Assembly: GCF_018271995.1 (NCBI RefSeq)
Contig: NZ_JAGUCO010000003.1
Coordinates: 62,001 to 126,000, forward strand
Origin: Carboxylicivirga linearis
GTDB lineage: Bacteria; Bacteroidota; Bacteroidia; Bacteroidales; Marinilabiliaceae
Reading direction: 5' to 3'
Length of the DNA: 64,000 bases
Below, in pieces: positions 25,858 to 34,751 of the stretch (its first letter is position 1; each line of letters begins with the position of its first letter). A program made the translations under genes and the position numbers. Under the pieces are notes generated by a model that did not search any database, was not told the DNA's origin, and was given only the letters and a program-made list of their open reading frames with translations.

Positions 25858-28800
25858 ATGAAAAAAACATTTTTACTTCTTCTAATGACTTTTATAGCCT
25901 ATTCTGGTTATGGTCAAATAATGGGAACTACTACTTATGATTTTAGAGATGGTAGTATTTTGCCAACTGACGGATCTTCTATAGATAACGTATCATCCAG
26001 CGATGGAGCTTTAACAATTGATAAAGGTGCCGGAAGTGCCTTTAAGTTTAACGATGGTTCTCATGGTGGACAGTTTAAAGATCAAAACGTATTTAGTATA
26101 CAGGTGGCTAATAAGGCAACCCTTTCATTTAGTATATGTGTTTATAGTGCTGAAGGAGCAACACTTGAACTAAAGAACGAATCGGGTGAAACCTTAAGTA
26201 CTATTTCAGCCAGTCTTAAAAACGTTGAAGGAGCAACAGATGGCGACCTTAGTACATACACATTTAATGGATCAGCTCAAACTTTAACTGCTATGCTAAG
26301 TGCAGGAGGGTCAGTATATATCCATTATTTAACTGTCACCAACGAAGATGCACTTCCAGGTTTGGAAGGTATGACTCAGGTTTGGGATTTTGGTGCAGAA
26401 CAGTTAAGCAGCGATACGTATATGAATGTCTTGGATGTTGATGCGATTAATGCATGGTATGTAGATGTTGCCGCTGGAACTGCCGGATTAACACTTCCTG
26501 ATTTTACTGCCGATGTACTAACATGGGAAGGTAAAGAAACAAGCGATCGCTTGCGTACAAGTAATGAAAGTCTGACGCGCTACGATTCAAATGTTAGTAG
26601 CGATGTTTATACAGGCAGAGTTTATGCAAATGGTACTGTTTCTTTAGGTGATGATGGATTACCAACAACCCGTTATTTCGCAATTGAACTGGCCGAAGAT
26701 GATGAGGTAACAGTGGTGGCTTTATCTCAAAATGGCACAGGAAATCTCACTTTTGTGACAGAAGAAGATGTTGCAATTCAAAAAGATCAACAAGCATTGA
26801 CCAATGCAGCAGCTGAATACAATTTTATTGCAGGTCAAGCAGGTGTTTATCGTATTTATGATGAAACCGACAAATTAAGTGTGTTTCGTGTTCTCCGGAA
26901 AAACGCCGATTATGTAACTATATCAGGTGTTGTAGATGAAACCAATGCTCCTAGCATTTCTGAAGGATATGGAATTGTTTTTACAAACTCAGTTACCGGT
27001 AAATCATGGACATCTGTGGTGGCTTCTCAAGCATATTCTATTGATTTACCAGCAGGTCATACTTACAATCTTTCATTATCTGATGCCAACGGTTATATAA
27101 TCACAGGTGATCAATCAATAGATGTAACTACTGCTGCAACTGTTAACATGGTTGTTGAGCAGATTGCATTAAATACAGTATCTGGGAGTATTTCAGGTTT
27201 GGGTGATGATTTAGCAAATCTTGAATTGGTTTACACACCTGACCCGGCTCAGAATAAAGTGTATGAGCCAGAAGTCACCATTGATGTTGAGGGTGCAACT
27301 TATACTGTTGTATTAGAACCTAATTGCGAATATTCGATTGCGGCAAATGGTGTAAACGATTATATTATTGGTTCTAATACCATAACAGTTACAGAAGACA
27401 TTACTTCAGACATAACATTTACCGCTAAACCTGTATATGATATTACCATAACAACCGAAGGGCTAAGTAATGAAGCGCAAGCAGCATTAGGCTTGATATT
27501 TACAAACCTTAATGAGCAGGGGTATTCATATTCGTTTGGTGCTGGTGAGACAATTCAATTACGTGATGGTACCTATCAAATCAGTGCAGAAGGTATTGAT
27601 GATTATGCTGTCAAACTATCACTTACGTCGAATTTAACAGTTAATGAAGCTGCAGCTGACAAAACTCTTTCGTTTGAACAGGTTACGAAGTGGGACTTTG
27701 ATGAGAAAAATATTGAAAGTGGTGCCACGTCATATTTTGGTTTGATATTCAGTGGAACAGGATCTATTTCTAATCAAGCTGAAAAAAGTCATTTGGTTGG
27801 TAAAGATGGGGCTGTAATCAATGTTCCTGTATCTACTGGAAATAAGGTGATTGTATCGTATTATTATACAGCTCAATTTAATCTTGAGGGAACAGATTAT
27901 TCAACTGAAAGCAAAAGTACCAGTACTGTTGAGACTGCTGAATATATATATGAAGGAACAGAAGATGGAGTTGTAACCATTACTATCGGATCTACAGAAA
28001 CCGTTACAACTACCTACTTTACCAGTATTGAAGTGGTTGAGGTAGTTGATTATACCGATGTAATAACCGTTGGAGCGGATAAAGATTTTCAATCCATAAA
28101 TGGAGCCTTGGATTATATTGCTAAAATGAATCGTACTTCGGATCAACGAGTAACTGTAATGATTGATCCGGGGAATTATGAAGAGATGTTAGTGATTGAT
28201 CAACCTAATATTACTTTCGAAAATGTATCTGCTACTCCAAGTATTGCTTTGGTTAATAAAGGTGTGGATATCGATGCTAATGCTGTTCGTATTACTTCGT
28301 ATTATGGTCATGGCTATAGTTATTATAGTATGGGATCTGACCAAAAATGGGATGCTGATGTATTAAGAGTTAATAAAGAGAATGGTTATCTATCATACGA
28401 CAATGCAGGTTCAGGAACCACGAATGGTTCTTATTGGAATGCAACGGTTGTGGTTAGTGCTGAAGGATTCACTGCGAAGGATATTATTTTCGAAAATTCT
28501 TATAATCAGTATATCTCTCAGAAGGAGGCAGAAGATATGGTTGTTGAATGGTCAATTGGTGGAAAAGGAACCAGACCAACAGAAGCTGGAAGTACAGATG
28601 TACAGGATAAGTCATTTGTTGAGCGAGCTGCAGCCATTGCAATCACTTCCGGTGGAGATAAAACTGTGTTGGTAGGTTGTAGGGTTGTGGGCCGTCAGGA
28701 CTCTTTTTATGGTTCAAAAAATGCAAGAGTGGTGGTTTACAAAGGTGATATGATGGGAGCAACCGATTATATTTTTGGTGGAATGATTGCGGTATTTTAT

Positions 28801-29574
28801 AAATCTAATCTGGTTTTAAATACAAGTGATGATAGCAATGATGTAGCCTATATTACTGCCGCGCAACAGGAAAGTGGAAGAGGATATTTGATGTATGAAT
28901 GTACAATCAAATCTGCAGAATTGAGCACCGAAACAGCATCAACAAGTGAATCAAAACCAGGTTATTTCGGTCGACCTTGGGCACCAACTACAAGTGAAGT
29001 AGTATTTTATAATACAACAATAAATGCTACCACTAATTCATCCTTCAATGGTCAGTCGTTAATTATGCCTGAAGGGTGGAAAAGTACATTGGGCGGCGAA
29101 TCAGCTTATATGTATGAATACGGAACAATAGAAAATTCGGGTGAAGATAACTCAGGTAACAGGGCATCATGGTCTACTCTTTTGTCATCTGAAGTACTGC
29201 TTGATGACACTGAAATTAGCACTTACAATTTTACCAAAGGAAGTGATGAATGGGATCCTATTCCGGGATTAATAGCAGACGATCCTTCAACAGGTTTTAC
29301 TGTACAGGAAAAAGTAAAACTGAAGTTAATGCAAAATGTTCCAAACCCCGCAATAGCTAACACAATTATAACTTATCAGTTAGAAGAATCAGCAGATGTA
29401 TTCCTTACCATTTATAATTCAACAGGTGGCGTTGTGAAAATAATTAAGGATGGATATCAGTTGTCAGGAAGTCATCAAATTAATTTGTCAGTTGATGGAT
29501 TAAGTAGCGGAATGTATTTCTATTCAATGAAAGCAGGAAGCGAAGTGTTAACGAAGAAGATGTTAGTGAAATAG
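25858..29574 (+). CDS. Large secreted pectinesterase (CE8) with type IX secretion signal
   Basis: A 1238-residue protein with a signal peptide (about 1-19), about 700 residues of beta-rich repeats of carbohydrate-binding or adhesin type, a pectin methylesterase domain (about 731-1140), and a C-terminal T9SS sorting domain (about 1155-1238: NVPNPA, then ADVFLTIYNSTG, then SGMYFYSM, ending KKMLVK). The esterase keeps D948 (GRQDSFYG), D970 (TDYIFGG) and R1039 (FGRPWAP), the residues of the CE8 active site. It would demethylate pectin at the cell surface or after release. The gene follows the HTCS by 147 bases and has its own terminator. Confidence 0.9.
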   Translation: MKKTFLLLLMTFIAYSGYGQIMGTTTYDFRDGSILPTDGSSIDNVSSSDGALTIDKGAGSAFKFNDGSHGGQFKDQNVFSIQVANKATLSFSICVYSAEGATLELKNESGETLSTISASLKNVEGATDGDLSTYTFNGSAQTLTAMLSAGGSVYIHYLTVTNEDALPGLEGMTQVWDFGAEQLSSDTYMNVLDVDAINAWYVDVAAGTAGLTLPDFTADVLTWEGKETSDRLRTSNESLTRYDSNVSSDVYTGRVYANGTVSLGDDGLPTTRYFAIELAEDDEVTVVALSQNGTGNLTFVTEEDVAIQKDQQALTNAAAEYNFIAGQAGVYRIYDETDKLSVFRVLRKNADYVTISGVVDETNAPSISEGYGIVFTNSVTGKSWTSVVASQAYSIDLPAGHTYNLSLSDANGYIITGDQSIDVTTAATVNMVVEQIALNTVSGSISGLGDDLANLELVYTPDPAQNKVYEPEVTIDVEGATYTVVLEPNCEYSIAANGVNDYIIGSNTITVTEDITSDITFTAKPVYDITITTEGLSNEAQAALGLIFTNLNEQGYSYSFGAGETIQLRDGTYQISAEGIDDYAVKLSLTSNLTVNEAAADKTLSFEQVTKWDFDEKNIESGATSYFGLIFSGTGSISNQAEKSHLVGKDGAVINVPVSTGNKVIVSYYYTAQFNLEGTDYSTESKSTSTVETAEYIYEGTEDGVVTITIGSTETVTTTYFTSIEVVEVVDYTDVITVGADKDFQSINGALDYIAKMNRTSDQRVTVMIDPGNYEEMLVIDQPNITFENVSATPSIALVNKGVDIDANAVRITSYYGHGYSYYSMGSDQKWDADVLRVNKENGYLSYDNAGSGTTNGSYWNATVVVSAEGFTAKDIIFENSYNQYISQKEAEDMVVEWSIGGKGTRPTEAGSTDVQDKSFVERAAAIAITSGGDKTVLVGCRVVGRQDSFYGSKNARVVVYKGDMMGATDYIFGGMIAVFYKSNLVLNTSDDSNDVAYITAAQQESGRGYLMYECTIKSAELSTETASTSESKPGYFGRPWAPTTSEVVFYNTTINATTNSSFNGQSLIMPEGWKSTLGGESAYMYEYGTIENSGEDNSGNRASWSTLLSSEVLLDDTEISTYNFTKGSDEWDPIPGLIADDPSTGFTVQEKVKLKLMQNVPNPAIANTIITYQLEESADVFLTIYNSTGGVVKIIKDGYQLSGSHQINLSVDGLSSGMYFYSMKAGSEVLTKKMLVK

Positions 29575-29598
29575 ATATACAGTTATTAATTAAAAAAG

Positions 29599-29624
29599 GT
29601 CATCTTCTCGTAAGAGGAGATGGC
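29599..29624 (+). terminator. Intrinsic terminator of the pectinesterase gene
   Basis: An 11-bp stem (29599-29609 with 29614-29624, two G-T pairs, loop GTAA) is followed directly by TTTTTT. It lies 24 bases after the stop codon. Confidence 0.85.
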
Positions 29625-29886
29625 TTTTTTGTATAGTTCCATTAGTGGTTTTTATTTAACAATGGTAAACAGTTCTTGATGAGTGAGGTGAGTAGTTAAA
29701 GTATGAAATGTTGCTTTTCTTCTTCTTTGCTTTAAAAGTATAAGTGATTGTTGTTTAATGAGAAAAATATTGTTTTGATGAAAGATTTAGGTTGTTTTTT
29801 ATTCTGTCGTTTTTTTAATGTATCATTGAAATAAAATTAATAATTGTAAAAAAGAATTAATTAATCCTTAAATCACAGTGTAGTAT
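29625..29886 (+). other. Intergenic region upstream of ackA
   Basis: The gap between the pectinesterase gene and ackA is 312 bases in total. After the terminator it is AT-rich with several T runs. I see no ORF, repeat or consensus promoter box in it, although it must contain the ackA promoter. Confidence 0.5.
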
Positions 29887-31119
29887 ATGTTAGTATTGGT
29901 TTTAAATTGTGGCAGCTCGTCTATTAAATATCAATTGTTAGATATGAAAAGCGTTGATAAGTCTGAGGTAAAGGCTATTGGGGTTGTGGAGCGTATAGGT
30001 CTGGAAGAAGGAATTTTAACGCATAAACCACAGATAGATGGAGAGTTCAAGAAATATAAGTTTTCCAATCATATTCCGGATCATGAAGCAGGCATTAGCT
30101 TGATAATGGATTCGCTTGTAAACAGGGCTTATGGTGTAATTGAAGATATGTTGGATATTGAGGCAATTGGCCACCGGGTTGCACATGGAGGTGAGTATTT
30201 TAGTAAGAGTGTGTTAATTGATGATTTAGTTAAAGAACGAATAAATAAATTAAGTGAGTTGGCTCCGTTGCATAATCCCGCACATATGGCCGGTATTTTT
30301 GCTATGGAGAAGCTTTTACCAAGTGCTCCGCAAGTAGCTGTTTTCGACACTTCATTTCATCAATCCATGCCACCTGAATCATTCTTATATGCTATCCCAT
30401 ATGAGTTTTATACTAAGCATAAATTACGCAGATATGGTTTTCATGGAACCAGCCACAAATATGTAGCAGAAAAAGCTTGTGACTATTTGGGGGTAGATAT
30501 TGAAAAAATGAACATAGTTACCTGTCATTTAGGAAATGGAGCCTCAATTGCAGCTATTAAAAACGGAAAATCATATGATACCTCTATGGGTTTTACTCCG
30601 GTTGAAGGGTTAATTATGGGAACGCGTGTTGGTAATTTAGATGTAGGAGCATTGTTGTTCTTAATGGAAAAAGAGAATCTCGATCTGAAAGGAGCTAACG
30701 ATTTATTAAATAAAAAAAGTGGCGTTTTAGGTATTTCAGGAATCTCATCTGATATGCGTGATATTGAAGATGAATCATGGAATAAAAAGAATCCCAGGGC
30801 GACCTTGGCCCTAAATATGTATCATATGCGTGTTAAACGATATATTGGAGCATTTGCAGCTGAAATGGGTGGAATTGATTTGCTGATTTTTACAGGTGGA
30901 GTTGGTGAAAATGGTCCTGAGTCTCGCGAAGAGATTTGTTCGGATTTAGAATTTCTGGGTTTTACATTTGATAAAAATGCAAACAATGGAGTAAGGGGGA
31001 GTCTTAAGGTGTTGAGCACTCCTGAGTCTAAATTAAAAGTAATGGTGATTCCAACGAATGAGGAGCAGGTGATAGCCAGTGACACAGTTAAAGTGTTAAG
31101 GTCAGCTGTTCTTAACTAG
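29887..31119 (+). CDS. ackA: Acetate kinase
   Basis: A 410-residue enzyme that interconverts acetyl phosphate plus ADP with acetate plus ATP. It begins LVLVLNCGSSSIKYQLLD (phosphate-binding loop), with GFHGTSHKYV carrying the conserved His, CHLGNGASIAAI, and FTGGVGENGPESRE near the C-terminus. All family signatures are intact. The phosphotransacetylase gene that often precedes ackA is not adjacent: the upstream neighbour is the pectinesterase gene. The protein supports fermentative ATP formation. Confidence 0.96.
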   Translation: MLVLVLNCGSSSIKYQLLDMKSVDKSEVKAIGVVERIGLEEGILTHKPQIDGEFKKYKFSNHIPDHEAGISLIMDSLVNRAYGVIEDMLDIEAIGHRVAHGGEYFSKSVLIDDLVKERINKLSELAPLHNPAHMAGIFAMEKLLPSAPQVAVFDTSFHQSMPPESFLYAIPYEFYTKHKLRRYGFHGTSHKYVAEKACDYLGVDIEKMNIVTCHLGNGASIAAIKNGKSYDTSMGFTPVEGLIMGTRVGNLDVGALLFLMEKENLDLKGANDLLNKKSGVLGISGISSDMRDIEDESWNKKNPRATLALNMYHMRVKRYIGAFAAEMGGIDLLIFTGGVGENGPESREEICSDLEFLGFTFDKNANNGVRGSLKVLSTPESKLKVMVIPTNEEQVIASDTVKVLRSAVLN

Positions 31120-31143
31120 AGTGATATTAAATACAAATTAAAT

Positions 31144-31176
31144 AGCAGCTTCTGTTTATGTATGAATGGAGCTGCT
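31144..31176. terminator. Hairpin between convergent ackA and queG
   Basis: AGCAGCT (31144-31150) pairs with AGCTGCT (31170-31176), extended inward by T-G and C-G pairs. TTTACTT follows on the plus strand and it touches the queG stop codon. It could end transcription from both sides. Confidence 0.55.
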
Positions 31177-32109
31177 TTACTTATCTTTTAAAAAATCAAG
31201 ATTTCGTTTTAAGCCTGAATACTTGGTTCGCTTAACAGCTGATTTACGGAATAGCTCTCTGAATCGGTCCTCACTCATGTTATGCCATTCTTCTTTTGAT
31301 AATTGTAACAGGTCGGGGTGAGGTGTGAATTCTTCTTCTGAGGTAGGACGCGCTTTCCAGTTCCAGGGACAGGCTTCCTGGCAGATATCACAACCAAAAG
31401 CCCAATTTTCAAATTTACCATTGAATTCTTCAGGTAATTCTTCTCTATGTTCAATAGTAAGGTAAGAGATGCACTTGTTAGAATCCAGTTGATAAGGACC
31501 AATCAGTGCCTTGGTTGGGCAGGCATCAATGCAACGGGTGCAACCTCCACAAGCCTCATTGATGGGATTGTCAGGTTCAAGCTCCATATTGATGATTAAT
31601 TCACCAATTAAAACATAGCTGCCCAGTTTTTTGTGGATGAGGTTGGTATTTTTACCTATCCATCCCAATCCGCTTTTTGCCGCCCAGGCACGATCCAAAA
31701 CTGGAGCTGAGTCGGTAAATAAGCGACCTTCCAAATTGGGATAGAGCTCTTTTTTAATGTAATCAAACAAGAGTTGAAGTTTGTCCTTTATCACAAAATG
31801 ATAATCTTTACCGTAAGCATAACGAGCTAATTTTGGAGCATCAGATTGAGCTTGCTCGTGTTTTGGCTTATAGTTGAGTAATACAGAAACAACTGTTACA
31901 GCTCCATCAACCAGTAATGCAGGATTGACTCTTTTCTCTAAATGGTTTTCCATATAAGTCATACCTGCATGAAAACCATTATCAAGCCAGTTTTTTAGAT
32001 TAACTTCATTTTGAGGAAGATGTTCGGCTTTGGAAAAACCAATATCAGAGAAGCCCAAACGAAGAGCTTCGTTATGTATTAGTTGTTTAGCCGAAAGTGT
32101 TTTGTGCAT
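31177..32109 (-). CDS. queG: Epoxyqueuosine reductase
   Basis: The product is 310 residues from the ATG at 32109 (MHKTLSAKQL). QueG reduces epoxyqueuosine to queuosine in tRNA using cobalamin and two [4Fe-4S] clusters. The sequence has the catalytic Asp region FTDSAPVLDRAWA, GWIGKNTNLI, and the cluster motifs CGGCTRCIDACP and CDICQEACPWNW. A longer frame reaches 32160, but that start lies within the upstream gene and does not match the family N-terminus. It is last in a long minus-strand series starting at sufB, which fits its need for Fe-S clusters. Confidence 0.94.
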   Translation of the reverse strand: MHKTLSAKQLIHNEALRLGFSDIGFSKAEHLPQNEVNLKNWLDNGFHAGMTYMENHLEKRVNPALLVDGAVTVVSVLLNYKPKHEQAQSDAPKLARYAYGKDYHFVIKDKLQLLFDYIKKELYPNLEGRLFTDSAPVLDRAWAAKSGLGWIGKNTNLIHKKLGSYVLIGELIINMELEPDNPINEACGGCTRCIDACPTKALIGPYQLDSNKCISYLTIEHREELPEEFNGKFENWAFGCDICQEACPWNWKARPTSEEEFTPHPDLLQLSKEEWHNMSEDRFRELFRKSAVKRTKYSGLKRNLDFLKDK

Positions 32110-32122
32110 TGGTGGTGAAGAT

Positions 32123-32572
32123 TTACCCCAATTTAATACCTTTTTCTTTACTAATGGCAATTACGGCTTGTTTTAACTCCTGAATGCTTTCTTCATCCAG
32201 TTTGCCAAAATCCAATTCGTACGGTTCGCCTTGGTTGAATAAAAATCGTATGCCTGTTACTTTAATCTGCGCTTCTTTAATATTTGTCCAATCAAAACTG
32301 TTTTCTTTTGAAAACATTGAAGGCTTAATGGCAATAATTGACTGACTAACCTTAATGTAGGCTTTCCCCCAAACGGTAATAGGATTGATGCCCAGGCCCA
32401 TTAATAAATAGTATAAACCACCTAATGTAAAAATAATAAGGTGAGTAGTACTAAAATATTCTATTTGCTTGATGAGGAAATAAGCAACAACAGCTAATAA
32501 CAAAGCACCCATTGCAATTCGAAAGATATTACGTGGATATCGACGAATTAAATCAAATTGTATTTCATTCAT
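32123..32572 (-). CDS. Small membrane protein with two helices and a PH-like C-terminal domain
   Basis: About 149 residues from the ATG at 32572 (MNEIQFDLIRRY). Two hydrophobic helices (about 16-36 and 45-66) are followed by a soluble part with VSQSIIAIKPSMF, FDWTNIKEAQI and KVTGIRFLF, a beta-strand pattern like bacterial PH-type domains. I do not recognise a named family. It sits 13 bases upstream of queG and just downstream of the DUF59 gene, so it is probably cotranscribed with the suf cluster, but nothing in the sequence ties it to Fe-S assembly. Confidence 0.6.
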   Translation of the reverse strand: MNEIQFDLIRRYPRNIFRIAMGALLLAVVAYFLIKQIEYFSTTHLIIFTLGGLYYLLMGLGINPITVWGKAYIKVSQSIIAIKPSMFSKENSFDWTNIKEAQIKVTGIRFLFNQGEPYELDFGKLDEESIQELKQAVIAISKEKGIKLG

Positions 32573-32589
32573 GAATGATGCAGCAACAA

Positions 32590-32907
32590 TTACATTAAAC
32601 CTAATTCCAGAAGTGCTTCTTCCGACAACATATCTTTGGTCCATGGAGGATCAAACGTCAGGTTTAAATCAACATGGGTAATGCCATCTATAGCTGAAAC
32701 CTTTTCATGCACCTCTTCAGGCATCGATTCTGCTACCGGACAGTTTGGAGAGGTTAATGTCATTACTACGCGTGCTTTCCCTTCTTCATCCACATCAATC
32801 TCGTATATCAAACCTAGATCGTAAATATTAACAGGTATTTCCGGATCGAATATGGTTTTTAATACTTCAATTATCTTGCTTTCTAACTGTAAAAACTCTG
32901 TTCCCAT
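32590..32907 (-). CDS. sufT: DUF59/MIP18-family Fe-S assembly factor (SufT-like)
   Basis: A 105-residue single-domain protein with the family core IFDPEIPVNIYDLGLIYEI, followed by VVMTLTSPNCPVAE with its conserved Cys, and VDLNLTFDPPWTKDMLSEEA. DUF59 proteins help with maturation of Fe-S proteins downstream of the scaffold, and a copy at the end of suf operons is common. It follows sufE by 40 bases on the same strand. The symbol is by family and context. Confidence 0.88.
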   Translation of the reverse strand: MGTEFLQLESKIIEVLKTIFDPEIPVNIYDLGLIYEIDVDEEGKARVVMTLTSPNCPVAESMPEEVHEKVSAIDGITHVDLNLTFDPPWTKDMLSEEALLELGLM

Positions 32908-32947
32908 GTCTTTCTTTTCTAATAAAACACTTGTTTTGCTTAATGGT

Positions 32948-33370
32948 TTACGCCTGTTTAGCCTTAAACGCTATTGCAAACAAACGCATTTGTTTAATCA
33001 TGGCAACCAAACCATTAGAGCGTGTTGGTGAAAGATGTTCTTTCAAACCAATTTTTTCAACAAAACTAAGTTCGCTTTCCAGAATTTCGTCAGGAGTTCG
33101 GCCACTCAGTACTTTAACTAAAAGTGCCACAATACCTTTAACTATAATAGCATCGCTATCAGCTGTGTACTCAATCTTTCCGTCTTTTAATTCGGCATGT
33201 AGCCATACTTTCGACTGACATCCTTCAATAAGATTATTGTCTAAACGATTTTCTTCCTGAAAACCATCCAGATCATTACCTATTTCAATCAGATATGAGT
33301 ATTTATCCATCCAGTCATCAAATACTGAAAATTCTTCAACGATATCGTCTTGTATCTCGTTAATGGTCAT
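32948..33370 (-). CDS. sufE: Cysteine desulfuration protein SufE
   Basis: A 140-residue protein that accepts sulfane sulfur from SufS and passes it to the SufBCD scaffold. The acceptor is C51 in LIEGCQSKVWLHAE, the signature of the family. It ends near GLVAMIKQMRLFA, as usual. It lies between sufS (79-base gap) and the DUF59 gene. Confidence 0.95.
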   Translation of the reverse strand: MTINEIQDDIVEEFSVFDDWMDKYSYLIEIGNDLDGFQEENRLDNNLIEGCQSKVWLHAELKDGKIEYTADSDAIIVKGIVALLVKVLSGRTPDEILESELSFVEKIGLKEHLSPTRSNGLVAMIKQMRLFAIAFKAKQA

Positions 33371-33449
33371 GTTAATTCAATTTGAACGGTTCTGATATAG
33401 CGGCAGAACCAATGATTTTAATTGGACAAAGTTGGTATTTTTCAATGAA

Positions 33450-34670
33450 TCAACCAAACAGTTGGCTCACCTTGATAACGCCTTCAACTAAACGATCTAT
33501 TTCTTCTTTGGTATTATAAACAGCAAATGAAGCACGTACAGTACCAGGAATGTTATATCGTTGCATTAGCGGTTGAGCGCAGTGGTGACCTGTTCGAACT
33601 GCCAATCCCATTTTATCCAGTAATGTTCCCATGTCAAACGGGTGAATATTACCCACATTAAACGAGATTACACTGGCTTTTTCTTTTGCAGTGCCGTAAA
33701 ATTGGATATTAGGAATATCCGATAGCTTTTTCATTGCATAATCATGTAGCTCATGTTCGTAAGCAGCAATGTTTTTCAAGCCTAAATTATTTACATAGTC
33801 GATGGCTGCGGCCAATCCTACAGCGCCACTGTAATCAGGTGTTCCGGCCTCAAATTTAAAGGGAAGTTCATTAAATGTAGTTCCTTCAAACGATACGGTT
33901 TGAATCATTTCACCACCACCTTGATAGGGTTCCATTTGATTCAGCCATTTTTCTTTTCCGTAAAAAGCTCCGATGCCTGTTGGGCCATAAAGCTTATGGC
34001 CGCTGAATACGTAAAAATCGCAATCCAGTTCCTGCACATCTACTTTAACATGCTGTACAGCTTGCGCACCGTCAATCATTACCGGAATGTTATTGGCATG
34101 AGCTGTGGTGATGATTTTTTTAATTGGATTAATAGTTCCTAAGGCATTGGAAATATGGGCAACCGAAACCAGTTTCGTTTTATCGGATAACAGTTCTTCA
34201 AAACGATCCAACATTAATTCGCCATCATCATTAATAGGAATGACTTTTAAGGTAATTCCTTTTCGTTTTTCGAGCAATTGCCACGGAACAATATTGCTGT
34301 GATGTTCAAGTTGAGAAACAATAATTTCGTCGCCTTCTTTTAAGAAGGTCTCGCCAAAAGAAGATGCTATCAGGTTGATGGCTTCCGTAGTTCCACGCGT
34401 AAAGATTATTTCATGAGCATTAGGCGCATTCACAAATTGTTGCACTTTAATACGAGCATCTTCAAAAGCCTGTGTACACACATTGCTTAAATGATGTACT
34501 CCCCGGTGAATATTGCTATTGTATTTAGTGTAGACTTCGTCGATGGCATTGATAACCTGCACGGGTTTGTGGGCCGTGGCAGCATTATCGAAATAGGCCA
34601 GAGGCTTTCCATAAACTGTCTGGTTCAGAATTGGAAAGTCTTTACGGATTTTTTGAATGTCTATGCTCAT
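33450..34670 (-). CDS. sufS: Cysteine desulfurase SufS
   Basis: A 406-residue PLP enzyme (group II desulfurase) that removes sulfur from cysteine. PLP-binding K226 is in YVFSGHKLYGPTG, with ATAHKP, TRGTTEAINL and MIDGAQAVQH earlier, and the catalytic C364 is in RTGHHCAQP. Length and motifs match SufS rather than IscS. It works with SufE, encoded next. The terminator-like hairpin just upstream (34691-34732) lies between it and sufD. Confidence 0.96.
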   Translation of the reverse strand: MSIDIQKIRKDFPILNQTVYGKPLAYFDNAATAHKPVQVINAIDEVYTKYNSNIHRGVHHLSNVCTQAFEDARIKVQQFVNAPNAHEIIFTRGTTEAINLIASSFGETFLKEGDEIIVSQLEHHSNIVPWQLLEKRKGITLKVIPINDDGELMLDRFEELLSDKTKLVSVAHISNALGTINPIKKIITTAHANNIPVMIDGAQAVQHVKVDVQELDCDFYVFSGHKLYGPTGIGAFYGKEKWLNQMEPYQGGGEMIQTVSFEGTTFNELPFKFEAGTPDYSGAVGLAAAIDYVNNLGLKNIAAYEHELHDYAMKKLSDIPNIQFYGTAKEKASVISFNVGNIHPFDMGTLLDKMGLAVRTGHHCAQPLMQRYNIPGTVRASFAVYNTKEEIDRLVEGVIKVSQLFG

Positions 34671-34690
34671 TGTTGTCTTTTATAAAAGAA

Positions 34691-34732
34691 AACCGGGAAA
34701 GTAAAAACATACTATTCTACTTTTTCCCGGTT
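34691..34732 (-). terminator. Terminator-like hairpin inside the suf cluster, between sufD and sufS
   Basis: AACCGGGAAAGTA (34691-34703) pairs with TACTTT and TCCCGGTT (34718-34732) with two extra T residues bulged. On the minus strand the stem is followed by TTTTCTTTT. Only 20 bases remain before the sufS start codon, so sufS either depends on read-through or has a promoter within this hairpin. It may set the ratio of SufBCD to SufSE. Confidence 0.65.
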
Positions 34733-34751
34733 ATAATATTATTGTTTTAGC

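Noticed and set aside
33388-33410. Inverted repeat GGTTCTG / CAGAACC between sufS and sufE
   Set aside because: It is a 7-bp stem without a T run and is too weak to support a separate regulatory call.
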